From Liolophura sinensis (Eukaryota; Mollusca; Polyplacophora; Chitonida; Chitonidae), in NCBI RefSeq assembly GCF_032854445.1, contig NC_088297.1:15759127-15823126 (forward strand): 64,000 nt of DNA, read 5' to 3'. The position numbers were made by a program, and so were the translations under genes. The notes beneath the pieces were generated by a model. That model was not told the DNA's origin. It saw only the letters and a list, made by a program, of their open reading frames with translations, and searched no databases. The number at the start of each line of letters is the position of its first letter. Within the stretch, counting starts at the first letter, position 1. This document shows, piece after piece, positions 11,700-23,029 of this stretch.

Positions 11700-14600
11700 G
11701 TGGGTATGTGCATATCGTTGAAGAGAACAGAACAATGGTAACAACTTGAAAGGCGAAAGCACAGCTAAGTGTAAAAGTTCTTCCATTACAGCCAAAGGGA
11801 CAGTACTCTGTTTCCTCATCTATGTCGCGGTTGTGAGGAGTCTTAAAGCAACCCGAATAGCGATCAAAATTTGAAGGCAAAAAACACACTAGCATAAAGC
11901 ACTATGCAAATGTCAGATGAATTGCCTTTTCTGACCATATTGAAACCAAGTATGTCATGTCCGGCATGACACACATCGATTGCTATGTTTCATCAATCAA
12001 GATGTATCTCCATTTAGAGCTATGAATGCATTTAAGAAATGGACCTTGAAACGAATCTGGGTCCTAACAGATAACCATAGAATCATGTGTTTTAAATGCA
12101 TTTTAGTTGGTTAGAAAAATTATTAAAAAATAAGCGAACTATTTGCCTGGACAGAGTTTAATGGTCTTTCATCAGATAAATACTTCTGGTGTTTTCTTTG
12201 CCTTTAATACACTAGCTCTTAGCCCCACGCCGACCTGTGTACCAAATGTCATCCAAATGCATAGCTTTTTCCTTAAAGTTATTGACAGACGGGGAGACAA
12301 ATACCAGATATGTCACTTCTTTTGGCTTTTGTAACGAGAGGGGATTATAGCAAAACGGTCTACTCTTTTATTTAATGATGTATAGAAATCAGTGGAGATC
12401 CTGGCACTGATTGTTCTGAAATTTGTGTAAAGTAAGTCCACAAAGTTTCTTCTGTCCATTTATCTACGGTATATTGAAACATAAAAGCAAACCTCTTTGT
12501 AAATAACGCATACCAGCCATCTGTGTTTCTTAAGGCGCGGGGTGAATTCACTCCACAAAAATATACATTCTTGGGTCATGACAATGATGTAGTGAAACTA
12601 TAATCAATTTTCTAGGGGATGACATAATGACATATGTAATATGGATGAATGAATGACTGAATGACTGTGTAACCTCGTTGGCTCTGAAGGTTAAAGCGTT
12701 GGCTTTCAGTGACACTCCTTTCCTCGCCATCGAGGTCGCGAGTTCGAATCCAGCCTTGCATGTCGGAGGGCGATGGATTACTCCAGTTATTCCCCCTTTC
12801 ACAGGCATATATATGAAAAGATCCTGACAATGACATTCCACATCAAGCAAATAAAAGAAAATGCACTTAGGCGTCATGGTTTTCACAAAGCAGTATATTG
12901 ACTACCGAATAAGTTTATATAGGCCATCATTAAAGTACATTTTTTATTTGTAATCATATTGTTTAATAATATTGTATTGTGTTATACAGTAACACTGTAT
13001 GATTACAAACTAACCCAACTGATTTGAAACCTAACTCCAAACATATTTTACTTGATTTCATCGATGAGGTAAAATTGGAAAGTGCCATCTTTTTAGTTAA
13101 AAACAATTTGCTTATTTCTGTTCACAGGTATAATGACGTTTCTGAGCATACTTGGCGGCGTTGCGGCGTTTTTGCTCGGGGGACTGTTTAATCGACTTTA
13201 CGTTAACCTGTATGGTACGTACATTGACCTATATGAAGTTTCATGTTATTGCGATCAAATGGAAAGAACACAAGACTGGAGGCGACATGACCAACCCTGA
13301 GTTGCACACTGCGAGGCACATAAGTATATGTAGCATAAAATAATGAATCGGAAAATGTATGTATGTATGCATAGATATCGATATGCATCACCGTTTTCCT
13401 TCCACCGTAATGCTGGCCGCCGTCGTATCAGTGAAATATTCTTGGGTACGGCGTAAAACACCAATCAAATAAATAAATAAATTACCTAATTCTGATTAAG
13501 CCAGTAGGGCGTTAATCATCAATCAAGTAAAAATATCAAACGAATAAATTCTGGTGTTTAAACTGTAGATCTTTGCTGTAGATCCAGGATTCGGCCCTAA
13601 AGATCCCCGCTGGATTGGTGCCTGGTGGCTGGGCTTTCTGGTTTTTGGGACAATGTCCGCCATATGGTCGGTTTCCTTCTTCTTCTCATTCCCAAAACGC
13701 ATAAACAGACACGAAGAAGGAAGAACAGAAAAGGCGGCAGTGAAGAAGAAGAAAAAGAAGAAGAGATCTCAACACATGAAGGGTATAAGAACATTTTACA
13801 TGTGTTGTGCGTGTATTTAAGGTCAAGTAAGAACAGTGAAAAACAAAGACGTTAGTCCGAGGCAGATTTTGTTTTAGAGGGTTCACAAACACATGCACTA
13901 AATGATTATTTATGCATTTTATTTTTTTTTTATGAGTGTTTTGCGCCATCCTCAATATTTCACATAATCGACGGCGGTGATGAAGTATGAAAGCACTTGT
14001 TGAATTTTCACCTTGTAGAAGCTCTCTTGTTCAAAGAAGGATAATTAGCAGTGATAAAGTACTTAGCGGAACTCATGAAGACCTCAGTGGCTCAGTTGTT
14101 TAGCGCGTTAGCGCAGCGTAATGCCCTAGGAGTCTCTTACCAATGTTGTCGCTGTGAGTTCAAGTCCGTCTTATACTGGCTTCCTCTCCGGCCATACGTG
14201 GGAAGGTTTTCCAGCAACCTGCGGATGGTCGTGGGTTTTCGCCGGGCTCTGCTGGGTTTCCTCCCAACATATTGCTGGCAGCCGTCGTATAAGTGAAATA
14301 TTCTTGAGTACGGCGTAAAACACCAATCAAATAAATAAATCATTCACCCATGGACCGAGGTTACGAATGGATATTTCTCTCAGCATCTAATGTCACAAAC
14401 ACTTTCTAGTTATGCCTTTCTTTATGGGGAGAGTATGTAGCGGTTTAAAGCCTGATAAACTGATGTTTTTCTAAGATATTCATTTCGTCGACAGCTTGTG
14501 TCTGTTTGCAGGTTTTAATCCATGAGTGTATGTACTATAAAAATATCCTATTTCTGTTTGAATCTTTGGGGGTGTTAGGCTGAAGTAATATTCTCGCAGC

Positions 14601-17600
14601 GATCGAGCGATCTTTAGACATTGGGATCGTTGGTTCGAATCCAACTCTCGCTGTTTTTATTTGAGGTTTAAATCAAGACGTTTGACAATTAAATAGTAAT
14701 TATCTTGTGTTTATACTTCTGGCAGACTTACTACCAGCGCTTGGACGACTGGTAAAGAATCCTGCCTACTGCTGCAATGTCCTGGCCCAAACGTTAACCT
14801 CCTTTGGACTTTGGGGAAAACTCTCTTTCATGACAAAGTACATAGAAATACAGTTCGAAATACCAACCTGGAAAAGCAATGTAATAGTTGGTAGGTATAC
14901 ATCTGTAATTTTTGTATTTGTTTATGACAAGCGTCTTAAGAGCACTCGTTATAAAGAGGACTCCTGTCGTACCCCAACCACATAGAAAGAAAGCAGACTG
15001 GAAGACCTTTATTGTTTGGCTAGTCTCAGGAGAAGTAAGAATGCTCTGCTTCACAAATAAGGTCGCAAAACACAGATTGGACGAACTGTAGCCTCGAGGC
15101 ATATATATGTACAACGAAACGGAAGGGCTAAATGTCTAGATACACATACGATTAACTTAAAAATTTTGCACCGATAGTTGTTGAACGTATGTAAACGCCA
15201 CTTGTCTCACTTTTGTCATCTTACTTTCATGCCTTTGACTGTACTTACATGTACTAACATTGCCTCTATAATAATAAGAATGTTTTAAATTTTTCCACGT
15301 TTTATCTTTACAGTGATTGTGAAGTGCATTTTTTTAATAACTTGATATTATTTTGTCTTTTCGTCTAATCGTTTCAGTTCGGTCATTAAATGAATTCAGG
15401 TTTTTACTTTAACAGCTATGGCGTCGGCTGCAGTCGCGGATATCGGTGCTCTCACAGCAGGGGTGCTGGTATCAAGGTTACGTCTTAACCCACTGAACAT
15501 GTTCAAGCTGATGATCATAGCTTTTACCTTGTCTACAGCCGCTAGGGCTGGCATGACTTTGTTTGCTTGCTCAGACAAGCTGGAGATCGATGTCTTAAAA
15601 CAAAGGTGAACCTGTCTTTTGCTTAGGCGTCAATGAGAGCTTATCGGTTATTTACTACCCTTCGTATACGCTGGCTCATTTCACAAATCGCAAATGTCCT
15701 GTTATTTACAACAGACATACAGGCTTAAAAGAAAAGAGCACATTTATACAATCTATAAAATAAATAAAATATCTAAGTTTTCTGTCAGCAGACCTTGTTA
15801 TTTGAGTATTTAATAGTTAAACATCGAAGGCTTAGCAGTCTCCTTTACGCCGGCATTTGAAGAGATTACATACGTCATCGTGCTGAGCTTCACCCAGTAG
15901 CTCTTCAGGACATGGCATTCCAGACACAGTTTGGCAGACAACAGCCACGCATGCAGGTATGATGTGGCCCTCTAGTATATCCCAAAATCTTCCTTTTTAG
16001 CGTTGGCTTTCACAGACCTTAAAATCCAAGATAATCACGATATACATACGTATTTAGCTGAGACTGGAAAAGCACGTTAATCATATGGTGACGCCACTAT
16101 GAATATTGAAGAGGACGAAACGAGGACGAAACTTTTGAATGGACAAACCTAGAACATGGCGGGACTGTAAATGTGCCTCGAATCGGTGGATTTTGTAGAA
16201 AATACCGATGTTTAACTTTAAAAAATCTAAAAAAAAAAAAAAAAGAATTCCACACAGTTTGTATAGCTCTTTCATTTAACATATAGTTTGTATAAATGTG
16301 TTCTTTTCTTTAACGTAAACTTCTGGACCCGGTTGTTCAAAGCTGGTTTAAGACATAATAGCGGATTTAACTTTAAGCCAAGTTTTCAATTTTGTACGTA
16401 GCTTTAAAAATTTTGTGTACCAGTACTTTAAATATGAATTAAAACTGCGGCTGTTATATTTTGACTTTAGAGAACTGCATTGGCTGCTTAGTTTGGTTAA
16501 AATTTTAAATATAAAATGTGACTTAATACCAGTATTAGCTAATACGCTTTCGACCAACCGGGCCCTGTGTGGTAACAGGGTTGAATGTGATACTTATCTA
16601 CAAAGTAATTTTTCTGCATTTTAACGAAGGGCATAAAATTGCTGTCGCTCCAAGTCCAAAGTATGTTCATGTACACAGGCAAAGTGAAACATATAATGCA
16701 CCAATACATGACACGCTTCCTTAAAATGTGTTCGTTTAGCTACTTATATGGTTTAAGCCAATCTTTCCTGCTACGTTGTAATATTAAAATAGTCTCCTGA
16801 AAAACGGCAATATCCAAATCAGTATAGGTAATTAAAGAATGCTATGGCACCATAGTAAATTGTGATTTGACGTGTAAGATTTTCTTGACTTCCGGTGTTT
16901 TGTGTTCTCCCGCAGAAGACCACCTCTGTAACCAGCGCGTCGTGCACATCTGTGCGTCACACATGGAAAGTTCCTCAGTAACTCGCCAACAGTCAGTGGT
17001 TTATTTCGATCACTCCGGTTTCCTCCACGCATAAGATTGATTTCCATCGCACAAGTGAAAAAAAGACTTGAATATGGCGTAAAAGAAAAATCCAATAAAT
17101 CAATAAATGAACTCCAATTTGAGATTTAATTTAATTTAAATCTTTATTTATTTAACGAGGATTTCTTACAGCCTAATGGCTACTACGGAGATCTCTTCAA
17201 AGCATCAATTAACAATATAATAGCTAACGATTTACATTCATATAAATATGGGAATACATATTTCAGATAACAGAATATAGGTTGAAATAAATTAATTATT
17301 ATTTACAATGTTAACATCGTTACTACCATTACCATGGTCATAAAACCTTTTGGTATCATTGATAAAGTTATGTACACATTGAAAAACAAGTTTATTATCT
17401 TCGTAATTTAGATCTTTAGAGCCAAACAAAAGTATATTACATATATATCGTGAACATTGTGGAAGAAAAACGGAATAATTTACACCGGGTGAAATAATTT
17501 GTGTTAGAGTATGTAGCATTTGATTTGAAGAATTGTCTTGCATAATATTACTTTATCTGTGCTTCTCCATATCTTACTTGAGAATGTATACATTTCTATA

Positions 17601-20600
17601 ATCATATTCGACTGCATCAAAAGTTGGAGAGATAATAATGTTGGTACACTTCATACTGTGTATGTATATACTTTGTATAACAATATTTGGCTTTTCCATG
17701 TATACTAGTCAACCGTTGTGTGGTTCAGAATGCTCATGCGTAGAGCAGGAAGTGTTTCCGGTCTGCGGGTCAGATGGAAGCGAATATCTGTCACCATGTT
17801 TTGCTGGATGTGCGGAATCAGCCAATGAGGTAAGAGTTATAAACGTCTCAGCAACGATAACGGTTAGGCTTATACGAGCGCGTTGATTGATTTATTTATT
17901 TTATTGGTGTTTTTCTAAGAATATTTCATTTAACCGATGGCTGTCAGCACTATGGGGGGAGGAAACCGGGCAGAGCACGGGAAACCCACGACCATCCGCA
18001 GGTTGCACTATTTTTGAAGTGAATTGGTGAATTTAAAGTGAAAAATATAACATGCCAAACATTCACGTGGTTCTGTACGCCACATCACAAAGTGATGCGT
18101 GCATTTTTTCCGCCATATCTTTTTGACTGTCGCTCTTTTAAGTGAGATCGTATACTCGTAGATGGTGACACCAGACGTAGAGATGTACGTTCAGTTGAGA
18201 TCTTGTGTAATCGCTGCATGAGATTGCTCAAAAAGCTTGCTGAAAAAGATGGCGTATGAAATTAATTCTCCTTTGACCTAAAGCATATTGATCTTGTGAA
18301 TATCACCGTATTTGGGTTTCTTTGTAGAATCCTATCTATTGTTACACGTCCAAGTCCAATATTTGACCCGTACAGCGCGTCATGTGGTATGCATTCGAGC
18401 ATCGCTGTTTTTAATTAGTACATGTAAATAGGCAGCAACTATTTTAAATTTGGTTTCCTCCTTTAGACTTTCCAGCAGTGTTCTTGCATCGGTTCAACCG
18501 GAAGCGGAAATGCAGTCCCAGGATTCTGCGCAAAAGCCAAGTGTTCTTCAATGGTACCGTTTCTTGTTTTGCTGTCAGTGTCTGCGCTATTTCAAACTAT
18601 AGGCGCCATAACCGGGACACTGTTAGCTGTACGGTAAGTTCGGTAAATATTTATTCTAATTTCGGAAAAAATAAGCTATAGCTCGTATTATTTTCTTGTC
18701 TCTTGTATATCTTGTATATATGAGAATTCTGTTGATGTACTAGGTATCCTTGAGGCTTGTCCCTTTGCATTATTTTAATGTTATTGCATATATTAAATAT
18801 GATAACAACAGCATTTTGAGCAATTCTAGATCAGTGACGATTAATAAACTACAATTCACATTACTGCAGTTTTTCTTACCTAATTCTGCTTAAGCCATGG
18901 CACCAGGAATTTGATACTTTTTAAGTATTTGCATGAGCAGTTAGAGCAAAACTAACTGAACTGAAGTATATGGAGAAGAGGTCATATTTCACCGGTTACG
19001 TGTGACCATTTGCCAGCTATAACACTAGCGACGCTGCTCTGATTTTGCTCTTTATGATGTACGTCTCTAATTATTTTGAATATCATCTTGACCTTGATCA
19101 TTAATAATGCTAACTTAATGAAAACTTGCTCAAGATTGATTCAAGATCACTTTATATAAGATATACCAGGTAATTTTATATCAATTGGCTAAGCAGTTTT
19201 TATTTTGTTAATTTGTGTTTACGAAAATACTGTTCTTGCTTATAGCATTCGGGTATTATCGAATTTGACCCCTTTAAATATGGTTATTACTTTATGTTCA
19301 CTATACTAGTTTTGATAATTAATTAATATTAAGCTGACACTGATCATTCAAACAAGACTCACGTGGCCGTTTGTGCAAGGCCACAAGTTTAGTGTTCGCT
19401 GAAGACTATGAATAAGGTCTTAAAAATGTTCTTCCGAACATCTAGTTTCAAATTTTTATTTGACTCTGGATGTGATTTTGCCTTGAATACAATTTACTGT
19501 CCTTTGATATTAACTTGTTCTCGCCATGATATGGCCGTAATATTGCCGAAGTGGCGTTAATCCTTAATCTTCCATTCATTCATTCTGCCAATGTGGTATG
19601 CATATATGTATGTGAAATGTGTGAAAAAGTCTCTCAGCAACTTGCCAAAGTTCAATGGTTTTTGCTTTCTTCATAAAACTGACCGCCATCGTATATAAAG
19701 TGAATAACTCTTGAGTATGATACTACATAACAGCAATGACATAAATAAATATGTATTTTGGGATGGTTACGTCCAGGGCTTCGCAATTAGATATGCCTCG
19801 ATTTTGCTGGCTTGGCGCTCAGGACTGTAAGGTTGAAGCAGGACTGATGTCAGTAAAATGTGACTGGTTGGGTGTCACGTCTTGTGTCAGTGGCGTCATC
19901 ACTTTTGCTCGTCGTCATATGACCGAAAACAGTACGACGTAAAACCGCATACAGCCCTTCGATTTTTGTCTCATCAGATGCGTTGATAAAGAAGATAAAG
20001 CCGTAGCCCTGGGCTGTATGGCGTTTGTCAAGCGTGTGATGGGTATGTTCTTATTTGTGTCTTTATTCATTCCCCTCCTGTCGAGTGGTTACTGCTATCA
20101 CAGTAGAATGATTCATGAGACTCACAACAATGCTGTTCAAACGGTTCAAATTCGACGTATGCTGACTTCCTCTCCGATGGTTTTCCAGAAGGCTGCGGAT
20201 GGTAGTGGGTGTCCATTGGGCTCTGCCTTGTTTCCTCCAACCATGGCCTCCCTCGTATAAGTGAAATATTCTTAAGTACGGCATTAAGCCCCAATCAAAC
20301 GGTTGCGTGACAACTAAAATGAAGAGGCTATGATCAAAATTTTTTATCAAGGATATTGAAAGGATCTCTTGCAATTTTTTGGAAAGAGTTACAGAGTAAA
20401 GGTTAATCTTACAGAGTTAGAAGGCAACTCTGAAACAATCGAGGTGGCTGTTTAAGTCTCTTTCCACCCTCCTTCCCAAATAATTAAGGTTATTTTATTT
20501 GTTGTCTATTTCTGAAAATATTATCTGAACTTCTAGGAGAACTACCTAGCGGAACCGTCTTTGGGCTCGTCATCGATTCAACCTGTTCAGTTTGGAACCG

Positions 20601-20808
20601 GACGTGCGAAGGAACTGGAGCATGCGCTCTTTACGACAACCAGTCATTACGCTTTGGCTATCTTGGACTATGGGCGGGGCTGAAATTCCTTGCAACAGTT
20701 GCCTCAGTCGTGGGATATCTCTTCGAAAGGAAGCGCCTTGGTGACCATCAGACTGTGGAGAAAACTGATGTTGACGAGGAAATGATCATAAACACTATTG
20801 CCATCTAA
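11012..20808 (+). CDS. SLCO: SLCO/OATP organic anion transporter, gene A (9 coding exons)
   Basis: Solute carrier organic anion transporter, 651 aa when nine exons are joined: 11012-11699, 13128-13214, 13582-13782, 14726-14890, 15416-15605, 17709-17829, 18467-18633, 19978-20042, 20537-20808. All introns are GT-AG and phases run 1,1,1,1,2,0,2,1. The family signature at the loop 3/helix 6 border is intact (DPRWIGAWWLGFL, about residues 266-278). Near the N terminus ISTIEKQFGFSSAKSG matches the family's helix 1-2 region. Exons 6-7 encode a cysteine-rich Kazal-like loop and the C terminus has the conserved FGLVIDSTCSVWN block. Family knowledge: 12-helix plasma-membrane carriers moving amphipathic anions such as steroid conjugates and eicosanoids; the substrate cannot be told here. 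The start at 11012 gives a first exon almost as long as in gene B. An acceptor at 10903 implies an upstream non-coding exon. AATAAA at 21401 is a possible poly(A) signal. Confidence 0.95.
12085..12200. repeat. Dispersed repeat, shared with 41245-41345
   Basis: Lies in intron 1 of SLCO gene A. Shares gttttaaatgca, then a-rich sequence and ggacagagtttaatggt with the stretch in SLC9B intron 8 (ggacagtatttaatggt). The family is unknown. Confidence 0.5.
12661..12865 (+). mobile_element. tRNA-derived SINE, type 2
   Basis: Pol III A-box-like cctcgttggctctgaaggtt and B box gcgagttcgaatcc, followed by an unrelated body and an A-rich end (caaataaaag). Within intron 1 of SLCO gene A. Confidence 0.7.
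13128..13214 (+). CDS. SLCO: SLCO gene A, coding exon 2
   Basis: 87 nt, the same length and phase as exon 2 of gene B. Acceptor ttcacag, donor g|gtacgt. It encodes a glycine-rich helix (IMTFLSILGG through NRLYVNLY). Confidence 0.9.
13389..13484 (+). mobile_element. SINE type 1, 3' fragment
   Basis: Starts at gttttccttccaccgtaatg; complete 3' module and AATAAATAAATAAA tail. It sits about 100 bp before SLCO gene A exon 3. Confidence 0.88.
13582..13782 (+). CDS. SLCO: SLCO gene A, coding exon 3 (signature exon)
   Basis: Carries DPRWIGAWWLGFL followed by a membrane helix and a very lysine-rich intracellular loop (AAVKKKKKKKRSQH). There are two nearby AGs; only the second (g13581) keeps the frame. 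Donor g|gtataa, phase 1. Confidence 0.92.
14079..14342 (+). mobile_element. SINE type 1, full length
   Basis: tRNA head (cctcagtggctcagttg as A box, gtgagttcaagtccg as B box), middle, core and AATAAATAAAT tail all present. In intron 3 of SLCO gene A. Confidence 0.93.
14570..14665 (+). mobile_element. tRNA-like sequence, probable SINE head remnant
   Basis: Perfect B box in ggatcgttggttcgaatcca, with a poor A-box region before it. It does not fold as a clean tRNA. In intron 3 of SLCO gene A. Confidence 0.35.
14726..14890 (+). CDS. SLCO: SLCO gene A, coding exon 4
   Basis: 165 nt, identical in length and phase to exon 4 of gene B. It runs from LLPALGRLVKNPAYC to a Y-IEIQFEIPTWKSNVIVG segment, the family's helix 7-8 region. 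Acceptor ggcag, donor g|gtaggt. Confidence 0.9.
15416..15605 (+). CDS. SLCO: SLCO gene A, coding exon 5
   Basis: 190 nt, identical in length and phases (1 in, 2 out) to exon 5 of gene B. It encodes small-residue-rich helix ASAAVADIGALTAGVLVSRL and the following helix before the Kazal loop. Donor ag|gtgaac. Confidence 0.9.
15727..16311 (+). mobile_element. Inverted-repeat (MITE-like) element A, copy 1
   Basis: About 585 bp with terminal inverted repeats aaaagaaaagagcacattta and, at the other end, the complement of aaagaaaagaacacattta. No ORF, so non-autonomous. In intron 5 of SLCO gene A. The copy at 55139-55795 has the same body in reverse orientation (shared cacgatatacatacgtattt and caccgattcgag). 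The target duplication could not be fixed; TTAA is possible. Confidence 0.82.
16324..16566. mobile_element. Inverted-repeat (MITE-like) element B
   Basis: 243 bp, ends ggacccggttgttcaaagc and the complement of gggcccggttggtcgaaagc. No coding capacity. Lies 12 bp after element A in the same intron. Confidence 0.75.
16985..17108 (+). mobile_element. SINE type 1, degraded 3' part
   Basis: ccggtttcctccacgcataa, acaagtgaaaaaaagacttg and a CAATAAATCAATAAATG tail; strongly diverged. Confidence 0.6.
17130..17545 (-). mobile_element. LINE 3' end (ORF2 C terminus and 3' UTR)
   Basis: On the minus strand an 83-codon frame contains NILLFGSKDLNYEDNKLVFQ and VHNFINDTKRF, the usual C-terminal block of non-LTR ORF2 proteins in molluscs. 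About 160 bp of non-coding DNA with an A/T-rich end follows on the low-coordinate side. Strongly 5'-truncated; in intron 5 of SLCO gene A. Confidence 0.65.
17709..17829 (+). CDS. SLCO: SLCO gene A, coding exon 6 (Kazal-like loop)
   Basis: 41 residues, shorter by 12 codons than the matching exon of gene B. It has the spaced cysteines CGSECSCV...VFPVCGSDG...SPCFAGC typical of the extracellular loop 5 of OATPs. Acceptor tatactag, donor gag|gtaaga, phase 0 out. Confidence 0.9.
17883..18015 (-). mobile_element. SINE type 1, partial
   Basis: Tail ttatttattttattggtgtt, core with ggaggaaaccgggcagagca, ends at ccatccgcaggttgc. In intron 6 of SLCO gene A, 54 bp after the Kazal exon. Confidence 0.88.
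18467..18633 (+). CDS. SLCO: SLCO gene A, coding exon 7
   Basis: Completes the Kazal-like loop (TFQQCSCIG, then CAKAKCSS) and enters helices 10-11 (FLVLLSVSALFQTIGAITG). Acceptor ctttag, donor cg|gtaagt, phase 2. Confidence 0.9.
18870..19075 (+). repeat. Dispersed repeat family B
   Basis: Contains cttacctaattctgcttaag, atttcaccggttacgtgtga and gacgctgctctgattttgct in this order. Same blocks at 51880-52085. Class unknown. Confidence 0.6.
19620..19752 (+). mobile_element. SINE type 1, degraded
   Basis: ctcagcaacttgccaaagtt, then ccgccatcgtatataaagtg and an ATAAATAAAT end. Confidence 0.6.
19978..20042 (+). CDS. SLCO: SLCO gene A, coding exon 8
   Basis: 65 nt. Encodes RCVDKEDKAVALGCMAFVKR, the conserved loop where other OATPs read R-C-V-x-P-E-x-(R/K)-S-x-A-L-G. 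Acceptor catcag, donor g|gtatgt. Confidence 0.9.
20135..20302 (+). mobile_element. SINE type 1, degraded
   Basis: From a weak B-box region (ggttcaaattcg) through ctgcggatggtagtgg to gtataagtgaaatattctta and ccccaatcaaac; the AATAAA tail is lost. In intron 8 of SLCO gene A. Confidence 0.8.
20537..20808 (+). CDS. SLCO: SLCO gene A, coding exon 9 (C terminus, stop)
   Basis: Starts in phase 1 with ELPSGTVFGLVIDSTCSVWN, then the last helix and an acidic/basic cytosolic tail ending in NTIAI. TAA at 20806-20808. Confidence 0.92.
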
Positions 20809-21960
20809 AGAAATGGTATGAAATAGGAAAATTACAGAACTCATTGTGTCTACATGTAGGTAAATAAGACATGTCGGCACTTGAGAAGTCTAGCGAGTTC
20901 ACGCTGGTATGGGTGAGACAAAGTAGGAAATCTGATTAATGTAGGTAAGTGGCGTTTAGTTCATGGTGGTTAGGGTTTATTTCTTTTAGCCAGTCGCCTA
21001 TATTCCGCTGTCACGTAACAACACCGGATCTACACATGGCTATAACGGAAGGGCATATTCTTGCAGAAAAAAGAAAGAACACGTTTTCTATTATATAATG
21101 TTAAACTGCACGTGCTCGGTTTCAAGCGCTAAGTGCCTCGTGTGATGCTTTAATTATTAAACAGATTGGGAACAGGACAATGGGCGTGGAGGGTAATTTA
21201 TTTTGACGAAGGGCGACCCCAGTCACCCAAACTACTATCGACTTCACACTAAACCCTGTTTCTGACACTGCCCTATGTGACATTGTTTGCAGGCTTTACC
21301 AAATTATCACCATTATGAAAGAACTTTATTTTATATCTTGTAGTTTATGATATCGCGACAGTATGGTTTAAACTTGAATGTTAGGGAATTCCGTTTTTAT
21401 AATAAACAAGGTACATCTCTGAGTCAATAGTGTAGGCTGTGTAACTGCCTGAAGTTTGTTCTGACCGCTTCGTTTTGGTGTAAAACACAATTACTCTCCA
21501 CAGCAATTGTCCAGCATGCCACTTGTTTCTGAATAATGATGACGGCGTTCTTGCTGTTTATGAAGGTTAACATAAAGAATTAGAAAAAGTATTCCTATTG
21601 CATTTTCCTTGCTATAAAATAGACGCACAAAATATCAATGTGTAGAGATTGTGTTGCCATGTTTCAGTAACAACAGGCAATATTGGTAGCAATATGACTG
21701 ATTTTACAGATTGCAGGATGTGGGCGACAGGCTAGAAATAGACTACAGTCAATTCAAAATACGTCAACTCAACTGCGCTCTCCGCTATCTTGGTAAAATC
21801 CCATCTTTGTGCTGCGTTAATTTCCTACCCCACCTTGCCTTGCCCAAACCTTTGTGAACTTACGAGACTCCTGAAACGCCGAACTGGCTTAACACTAGTT
21901 GATTTGAGTTTAGTGACCTAAGTGGTGTAATAATCATCATCAGAACTTATGTGAAAAGAT
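20809..21960. other. SLCO gene A 3' region, non-coding
   Basis: No ORF of note. AATAAA at 21401-21406, about 590 bp after the stop codon, is a candidate poly(A) signal. Confidence 0.4.
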
Positions 21961-21975
21961 TTTAATTATTTAACT

Positions 21976-22295
21976 ACTCCCAGCCCGTAATATCAATCTT
22001 GTTTTATTATCCTGTTTTCGCCATTCAAGGACACTCACCTTCCCTCTCTCATTCCCAGCCCGTAATACTAATCTTGTTTTATTATCCTGTTTTCGCCACT
22101 CAAGGACACTCACCCCCCTTCTCCCACTCCCAGCCCGTAATACTAATCTTGTTTTATTATCCTGTTTTCGCCATTCAAGGACACTCACCTTCCTCCTCTC
22201 ACTCCCAGCCCGTAATACTAATCTTGTTTTATTATCCTGTTTTCGCCCCTCAAGGACACTCACCCCCCTTCTCCCACTCCCAGCCCGTAATACAT
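21976..22295. repeat. Minisatellite, 75-bp unit x 4
   Basis: Cagcccgtaat recurs at 21981, 22056, 22131, 22206 and 22281, exactly 75 bp apart. The length is a multiple of three and the unit has a stop-free frame on each strand, so open frames of about 100 codons appear on both strands. Alternate units are more alike, suggesting a 150-bp dimer. Confidence 0.95.
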
Positions 22296-22449
22296 TGTGG
22301 CTGACCATAAATTATTCTTTGTACATGTACAAATACTTACGAATTCTTCTTTATAACTGTTTATACATTTTAAAATCGAGTGTAATGTGGTTCAAATATT
22401 ACTGATGTAATGTTTATGAAGCAAGCTTATTGAGTATTGATAATGAGTA

Positions 22450-22585
22450 CATTTATTGAAGCAGCGGCGACAGTGTGATAGTTGGCAACTGGTCACACGT
22501 ACCCGGTGAAATCCGGTCTCGTGTCAATTTTCTTGACTCAAGATTTTACTCTATCTGTTCATTTTAGTGCTTAAATAGCTACAAC
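22450..22585 (-). repeat. Dispersed repeat family B
   Basis: Reverse orientation: gacagtgtgatagttggcaa and acccggtgaaatccggt. Confidence 0.5.
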
Positions 22586-22914
22586 TTTTACGTGCCACTA
22601 GAATTCTATGTCTATGCAGAATTAGGTAAAATAATATGCATTCATGCTAATTATAATTGATTAGACGTCACTGGTTTAGTACTCAAAATGCTATATTGTC
22701 ATCATAGGTAATATATGCAATAATTTGAAATCAATATATAAAGAACAAGAGACTCTTTCACAAAGCTATCACAGACTAAGTTGACTGTAACAACCATGGC
22801 AGTCGCAATCAGCGTAGCCTACCATGGTTTCGTGGAAGCGATCACAGGCTTTAGGCGGATGCTTAATCAACCAGCGGAATCCTGATTTATGCAGAAATAC
22901 CTTATAAAAGATAA

Positions 22915-23020
22915 GAGCACAGAGAGTAAAACCAGAGAAGGGACGACAGTGTGATAGCTGACAAATGATCACGAGCACATGTAGATGTAACAGGGGAAAC
23001 CTGGTCTCTTGTACATTTAC
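22915..23020 (-). repeat. Dispersed repeat family B
   Basis: agagtaaaaccagagaaggg, gacagtgtgatagctgacaa and a diverged ggggaaacctggt. Only 0.4 kb from another copy. Confidence 0.5.
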
Positions 23021-23029
23021 ATCAGTTCG

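Noticed and set aside
11481-11895. Several minus-strand ORFs within SLCO gene A exon 1 and intron 1
   Set aside because: Antisense shadows of the coding exon.
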